DNA from: an uncultured beta proteobacterium
Lineage (GTDB): Bacteria > Pseudomonadota > Gammaproteobacteria > Burkholderiales > Burkholderiaceae
Direction of reading: 5' to 3'
Length of the DNA: 18,075 bases
Assembly (NCBI GenBank): GCA_903909925.1
Contig: CAIVXR010000052.1
Coordinates: forward strand, 1-18,075
Made by a program: the position numbers and the translations under genes. The notes beneath the pieces are model-generated. The model searched no databases, was not told the origin of the DNA, and saw only the letters and a program-made list of their open reading frames with translations. Shown one piece after another: positions 15,270-18,075 of the stretch (the first letter of the stretch is position 1; every line of letters starts with the position of its first letter).

Positions 15270-15971
15270 TTAATCTCGATTGCCACCAACAATACCTAAA
15301 AGTGCCAGTAGGTTAGTAAAGACGTTATATACGTCTAAGTAGATGGCGAGAGTAGCCATGATGTAGTTAGTCTCACCACCATTGATGACACGCTGTACGT
15401 CAACCAAGATGAAGGCTGAGAAGATTGCGATAGCCAAAACCATCACAGTCAACATTAAGGCAGGTAACTGCAACCAGATGTTTGCTAATGATGCAACGAT
15501 CAAGAGCAATACGCCAACCATTAACCATTTACCCATGCCAGCAAAATCGCTTTTGCTCACAGTTGCAATGGTTGCCATCGTAGCGAAGATCGCAGCTGTA
15601 CCACCAAAAGACAGCATGATGAGAGTTGCGCCATTGCTGTAGCTATTGAGGGTAAAACCAATCAAGCGGGACATCATAATGCCCATGAAGAAGGTGAAAC
15701 CGAGCAGCAGCAGAACACCTAAACCAGTATCTTTATTCTTCTCAATTGCCCAGAAGAAACCAAAGGCAACAGCCATAAAGACGATGAAACCAACAAATGG
15801 ACTGCCAGCGAAAAGGCTCAAGCCCATTGCAACTCCAAGCCAGGCGCCAATCACTGTTGGCACCATAGATAATGCCAAGAGAGCATAGGTGTTGCGTAGC
15901 ACACGGTTACGCACCTGAATATTGCTGATTGAGCCGGTTTGGCCAAAGCCGTAAGAGTTCAGATCACTCAT
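15270..15971 (-). CDS. Bax inhibitor-1/YccA family inner-membrane protein
   Basis: A 233-aa polytopic protein with about seven hydrophobic segments filling nearly the whole length after a short polar N-terminus (MSDLNSYGFGQ). The pattern RNTYALLALSMVPT, the acidic residues between late membrane segments, and the C-terminal NVFTNLLALLGIVGGNRD fit the BI-1/YccA group. In E. coli YccA modulates the FtsH protease; other members are linked to calcium leak. The exact role here is inferred only from family membership. ATG with first base at 15971 has AAGGAG on the minus strand (15977-15982) with a 5-nt spacer. The open frame extends to 16037 but lacks a better start. It is divergent from ndk and convergent with the microprotein gene, so monocistronic. 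Confidence 0.92.
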   Translation of the reverse strand: MSDLNSYGFGQTGSISNIQVRNRVLRNTYALLALSMVPTVIGAWLGVAMGLSLFAGSPFVGFIVFMAVAFGFFWAIEKNKDTGLGVLLLLGFTFFMGIMMSRLIGFTLNSYSNGATLIMLSFGGTAAIFATMATIATVSKSDFAGMGKWLMVGVLLLIVASLANIWLQLPALMLTVMVLAIAIFSAFILVDVQRVINGGETNYIMATLAIYLDVYNVFTNLLALLGIVGGNRD

Positions 15972-16026
15972 ATTGACTCCTTCTTTCAAAGTGATTACAT
16001 GAGCCCACGAAGGGCTGTTGACAGTA

Positions 16027-16053
16027 AGTATAGACAAAACACCCCGATTTCAA
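16027..16053 (-). promoter_or_regulatory. Possible promoter of the Bax-inhibitor family gene
   Basis: On the minus strand TTGAAA (16048-16053) and TATACT (16027-16032) are good matches to -35 and -10 boxes, each five of six. The 15-bp spacer is short. The predicted leader would be about 49 nt, ending at the AAGGAG ribosome site. Confidence 0.4.
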
Positions 16054-16103
16054 GGCTCCAAAGAAAAGACCTACAAAATGAAGGCTTATGCCCTGTAAAT
16101 TCA

Positions 16104-16192
16104 AGGGCTTAGCCCTACTTATATAAGGGTAAATACGGTCAGGCAATGTATAATTCGGGGGTCGTTGAGCTTGGTAGGGCCATTAGGGCCAT
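16104..16192. repeat. Cluster of AGGGC/GCCCT elements between the Bax-inhibitor gene and ndk
   Basis: The palindrome AGGGCT-T-AGCCCT lies at 16104-16116, with a further GCCCT just left of it at 16090-16094. Downstream, TAGGGCCAT occurs twice in direct tandem (16175-16183 and 16184-16192), in the likely ndk leader and ahead of a T5 run. These elements flank the predicted ndk -10 box and could be binding sites or leader structure; neither is shown by the sequence. Confidence 0.35.
16149..16154 (+). promoter_or_regulatory. Likely -10 box of the ndk-rlmN-ispG unit
   Basis: A perfect TATAAT lies 87 nt before the ndk start. No convincing -35 box is found 16-18 bp upstream (the sequence there is AGGGTA-like), so an activator or a weak promoter is possible. 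The leader would start near 16161 and include the tandem TAGGGCCAT repeat. Confidence 0.4.
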
Positions 16193-16241
16193 TTTTCACT
16201 TAAGCCAACAAACATCATTGAAATCACTATTGGAGTCTTGC

Positions 16242-16667
16242 ATGGCAATTGAACGCACCCTTTCTATCATCAAACCTGATGCTGTCGCTAAAAACGTCAT
16301 CGGCAAAATCTATGACCGTTTTGAATCTGCTGGTTTGAAGATTATTGCTTCCAGAATGGCGCACCTCTCAAAGCTTGAGGCTGAGCAGTTTTATGGCGTT
16401 CACAAGGATCGTCCTTTCTTTAAAGATTTGGTGAGCTTCATGATTTCTGGCCCGGTGATGATTCAAGTATTGCAAGGCGAAGGTGCAATTGCTAAGAACC
16501 GTGATTTGATGGGTGCTACAGATCCTAAGAAAGCAGACAAAGGCACTATCCGTGCTGACTTTGCTGACAGCATTGATGCAAACGCTGTGCATGGTTCTGA
16601 TGCTCCTGAAACAGCTGCTGTGGAAGTTGCTTTCTTCTTCCCTGGCATCAATGTTTTCAATCGTTAA
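16242..16667 (+). CDS. ndk: Nucleoside diphosphate kinase
   Basis: Transfers the gamma phosphate from ATP to other (deoxy)nucleoside diphosphates through a phosphohistidine. The 141-aa product is the normal bacterial length and starts with the hallmark ERTLSIIKPDAVAKN. It carries NAVHGSDAPETA with the active-site His117, and ends in the conserved FFFPGINVF region. The start is ATG 16242 with GGAG at 16232-16235, 6 nt upstream; the frame is open to 16146, but the extension is not Ndk-like. It begins a plus-strand unit with rlmN (31-nt gap) and ispG. Confidence 0.97.
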   Translation: MAIERTLSIIKPDAVAKNVIGKIYDRFESAGLKIIASRMAHLSKLEAEQFYGVHKDRPFFKDLVSFMISGPVMIQVLQGEGAIAKNRDLMGATDPKKADKGTIRADFADSIDANAVHGSDAPETAAVEVAFFFPGINVFNR

Positions 16668-16698
16668 TCAGTAACATATTTATTTATAAGTAGGCGCA

Positions 16699-17886
16699 TT
16701 GACCTCCCCGCGCGTAAATCTCTTAGATTTTGACGCTGACCAAATGGCGGCGTATGTCGCGGGGCTAAATGAGAAGCCCTTTAGGGCAAAGCAGCTCATG
16801 CAGTGGATACACCAACGTGGTGTATCTGACATTAATGACATGAGTGATTTAGCAAAAAGCTTTAGAGCGACATTATTAGATAAAGTAGAGGTTCTTTCTC
16901 TCCCCGTTATCAAAGACGAGCACGCCTCAGACGGTACCCGTAAATGGTTGCTGGACGTGGGCGCTAGTAATGCGGTTGAGTCCGTTTTTATTCCTGAAGA
17001 TGATCGGGGTACCTTGTGTATTTCTTCTCAGGCAGGTTGCGCAGTCAATTGCCGTTTTTGTTCCACAGGTCGGCAAGGTTTCTCACGCAATCTCACTACT
17101 GGAGAAATCATTGGGCAACTCTGGTTTGCTGAGCATCTCTTACGTCGCGATCCAGAAGCCATTCGCAGAATTGAAAAGTTTCCAACTCCAGGCTGGGAAC
17201 ACACCGGCCGAGTGATCTCGAATGTCGTGATGATGGGTATGGGTGAACCACTCCTCAATTACGATAATGTCGTCTCTGCATTGCGTTTGATGTTAGACGA
17301 CAGAGCTTATGGCTTATCACGTCGTAGAGTCACAGTCTCAACTTCGGGCGTGGTACCTATGATTGATCGCTTGGCACAAGATTGCCCGGTTGCTCTTGCA
17401 GTGTCATTGCACGCGGCGAATGATGCTCTGCGCGATCAACTAGTGCCACTCAATCAGAAATACCCCTTACGTGAATTGCTTGATGCCTGTGAGCGTTACT
17501 TGCCATTTGCACCAAGAGATTTCTTGACCTTCGAATATTGCATGTTAGATGGCGTGAATGACTCAGACGTTCAGGCAAAAGAATTAGTACGTTTACTCAG
17601 TAACATTAAGTGCAAAATAAACCTCATCCCATTTAATCCATTTCCAGAATCAGGTTTGAAGCGCTCATCAGCCCAGCGGATACATGCTTTTTTTGGCATC
17701 CTCTTAGATGCAGGAATGGTGGCTACAGTACGTAAGACCCGTGGTGATGATATTGCTGCTGCCTGCGGACAATTGGCAGGAGATGTTGTGGATCGCACCC
17801 GCGTGCGCGAACGTGCTGTGCACGATGCAGAAATTGTTACAGAATCAGAAGAGCAGCCCATCGAGTGGCTCAAAAAGTTAAATTAA
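16699..17886 (+). CDS. rlmN: Dual-specificity 23S rRNA/tRNA (adenine-C2)-methyltransferase RlmN
   Basis: Radical-SAM enzyme that methylates C2 of A2503 in 23S rRNA and of A37 in some tRNAs (E. coli numbering), aiding translational accuracy. The 395-aa protein carries the 4Fe-4S motif CxxxCxxC (Cys 114, 118, 121). Two further Cys take part in the ping-pong mechanism: Cys107 in TLCISSQ, matching E. coli Cys118, and Cys356 in AAACGQL, matching Cys355. The motif GMGEPLLNYDNV is typical. The start is TTG 16699 (LTSPRVNLLDF); the next ATG (16744) would remove part of the conserved N-terminal domain. The ribosome site is weak (AAGTAGG). It lies between ndk and ispG. Confidence 0.96.
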   Translation: MTSPRVNLLDFDADQMAAYVAGLNEKPFRAKQLMQWIHQRGVSDINDMSDLAKSFRATLLDKVEVLSLPVIKDEHASDGTRKWLLDVGASNAVESVFIPEDDRGTLCISSQAGCAVNCRFCSTGRQGFSRNLTTGEIIGQLWFAEHLLRRDPEAIRRIEKFPTPGWEHTGRVISNVVMMGMGEPLLNYDNVVSALRLMLDDRAYGLSRRRVTVSTSGVVPMIDRLAQDCPVALAVSLHAANDALRDQLVPLNQKYPLRELLDACERYLPFAPRDFLTFEYCMLDGVNDSDVQAKELVRLLSNIKCKINLIPFNPFPESGLKRSSAQRIHAFFGILLDAGMVATVRKTRGDDIAAACGQLAGDVVDRTRVRERAVHDAEIVTESEEQPIEWLKKLN

Positions 17887-17898
17887 TATTAGGTCTAT

Positions 17899-18075
17899 AT
17901 GAGCTCTAATCATTTTTCCTCACCAAAGTTGCCGAATTTACCTTTGGGGCCATCCCCGAAGCGCGCAACGCGTCAATCAACCGTTGCTTGGAAAACTAAC
18001 ATCATTACTGTAGGTGGTGATGCGCCCGTGCGTGTGCAATCGATGACCAACACTGATACTGCAGATGCAGTCGGT
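17899..18075 (+). CDS. ispG: 4-hydroxy-3-methylbut-2-en-1-yl diphosphate synthase, N-terminal part only
   Basis: The first 59 codons of IspG (GcpE), the iron-sulfur enzyme of the penultimate step of the MEP isoprenoid pathway; the rest lies beyond the window. After a polar, Pro/Ser-rich lead (MSSNHFSSPKLPNLPLGPSP) comes VGGDAPVRVQSMTNTDT, the diagnostic N-terminal core of the family. The start is ATG 17899, 12 nt after rlmN, with only AGG as a weak ribosome site. The lead before the core is longer than in E. coli, about 25 residues. It is probably co-transcribed with ndk and rlmN. Confidence 0.95.
   Translation, partial: MSSNHFSSPKLPNLPLGPSPKRATRQSTVAWKTNIITVGGDAPVRVQSMTNTDTADAVG

Noticed and set aside
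16146..16241. An in-frame upstream extension of ndk from ATG 16146.
   Set aside because: The extension starts inside the probable promoter -10 box, has no ribosome site and does not match Ndk, whose family start is at 16242.
1..18075. CRISPR arrays, insertion sequences, tRNA or attachment sites.
   Set aside because: No regularly spaced repeats, transposase or integrase frames, or tRNA cloverleaf sequences were seen on reading either strand.

Overview
The window reads as chromosomal DNA of a betaproteobacterium of the Burkholderiaceae, most probably Polynucleobacter or a close relative. This is inferred from the protein sequences (YbaB, RecR, IspG, RlmN), the very dense coding and a GC content that looks moderate by eye (not computed). 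Nothing marks it as a mobile island: there is no integrase, transposase, tRNA, long repeat or CRISPR array.

Layout. (1) Positions 1-2773 hold the small SRP RNA gene (ffs, minus strand, at the left edge) followed by dnaX-ybaB-recR, a DNA replication and recombination-repair cluster. (2) Positions 2774-4616 hold an OprB-type outer-membrane porin with a 243-nt leader region that contains a long inverted repeat ending in a T-run. The porin is followed by a 184-nt region with a good sigma-70-like promoter and an inverted repeat. (3) Positions 4617-10487 encode a complete tripartite RND efflux system of the heavy-metal (Czc/Cus-like) class: a TolC-type outer-membrane factor, a periplasmic adaptor and the inner-membrane pump. 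All three appear to start with TTG. (4) Positions 10487-14975 hold surE-pcm-nlpD, a PolB-like 3'-5' exonuclease and rlmD, joined with overlaps or tiny gaps. The pump stop codon overlaps the surE start (TGATG), so pump and survival/repair genes look like one eight-gene transcription unit. In E. coli the gene after nlpD is rpoS; here that place is taken by the exonuclease. (5) Positions 15104-15184 hold a 26-codon single-transmembrane microprotein gene with an ideal Shine-Dalgarno. It is followed by a strong hairpin that serves as terminator for the convergent Bax-inhibitor-1 family gene (minus strand). (6) Positions 16242-18075 hold ndk, rlmN and the first 59 codons of ispG, divergent from the Bax-inhibitor gene.

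How the genes work together. Most of the window is housekeeping: protein targeting RNA, clamp loading, recombinational repair, nucleotide and protein-damage maintenance, cell-wall amidase activation, rRNA methylation (RlmD on 23S rRNA; RlmN on 23S rRNA and tRNA) and isoprenoid synthesis. The accessory part is the porin plus the RND efflux operon, whose substrate cannot be fixed from sequence. I see no clear undescribed multi-gene system. The best candidates for a second look are the microprotein, the structured leader upstream of the porin, and the efflux pump joined to surE.
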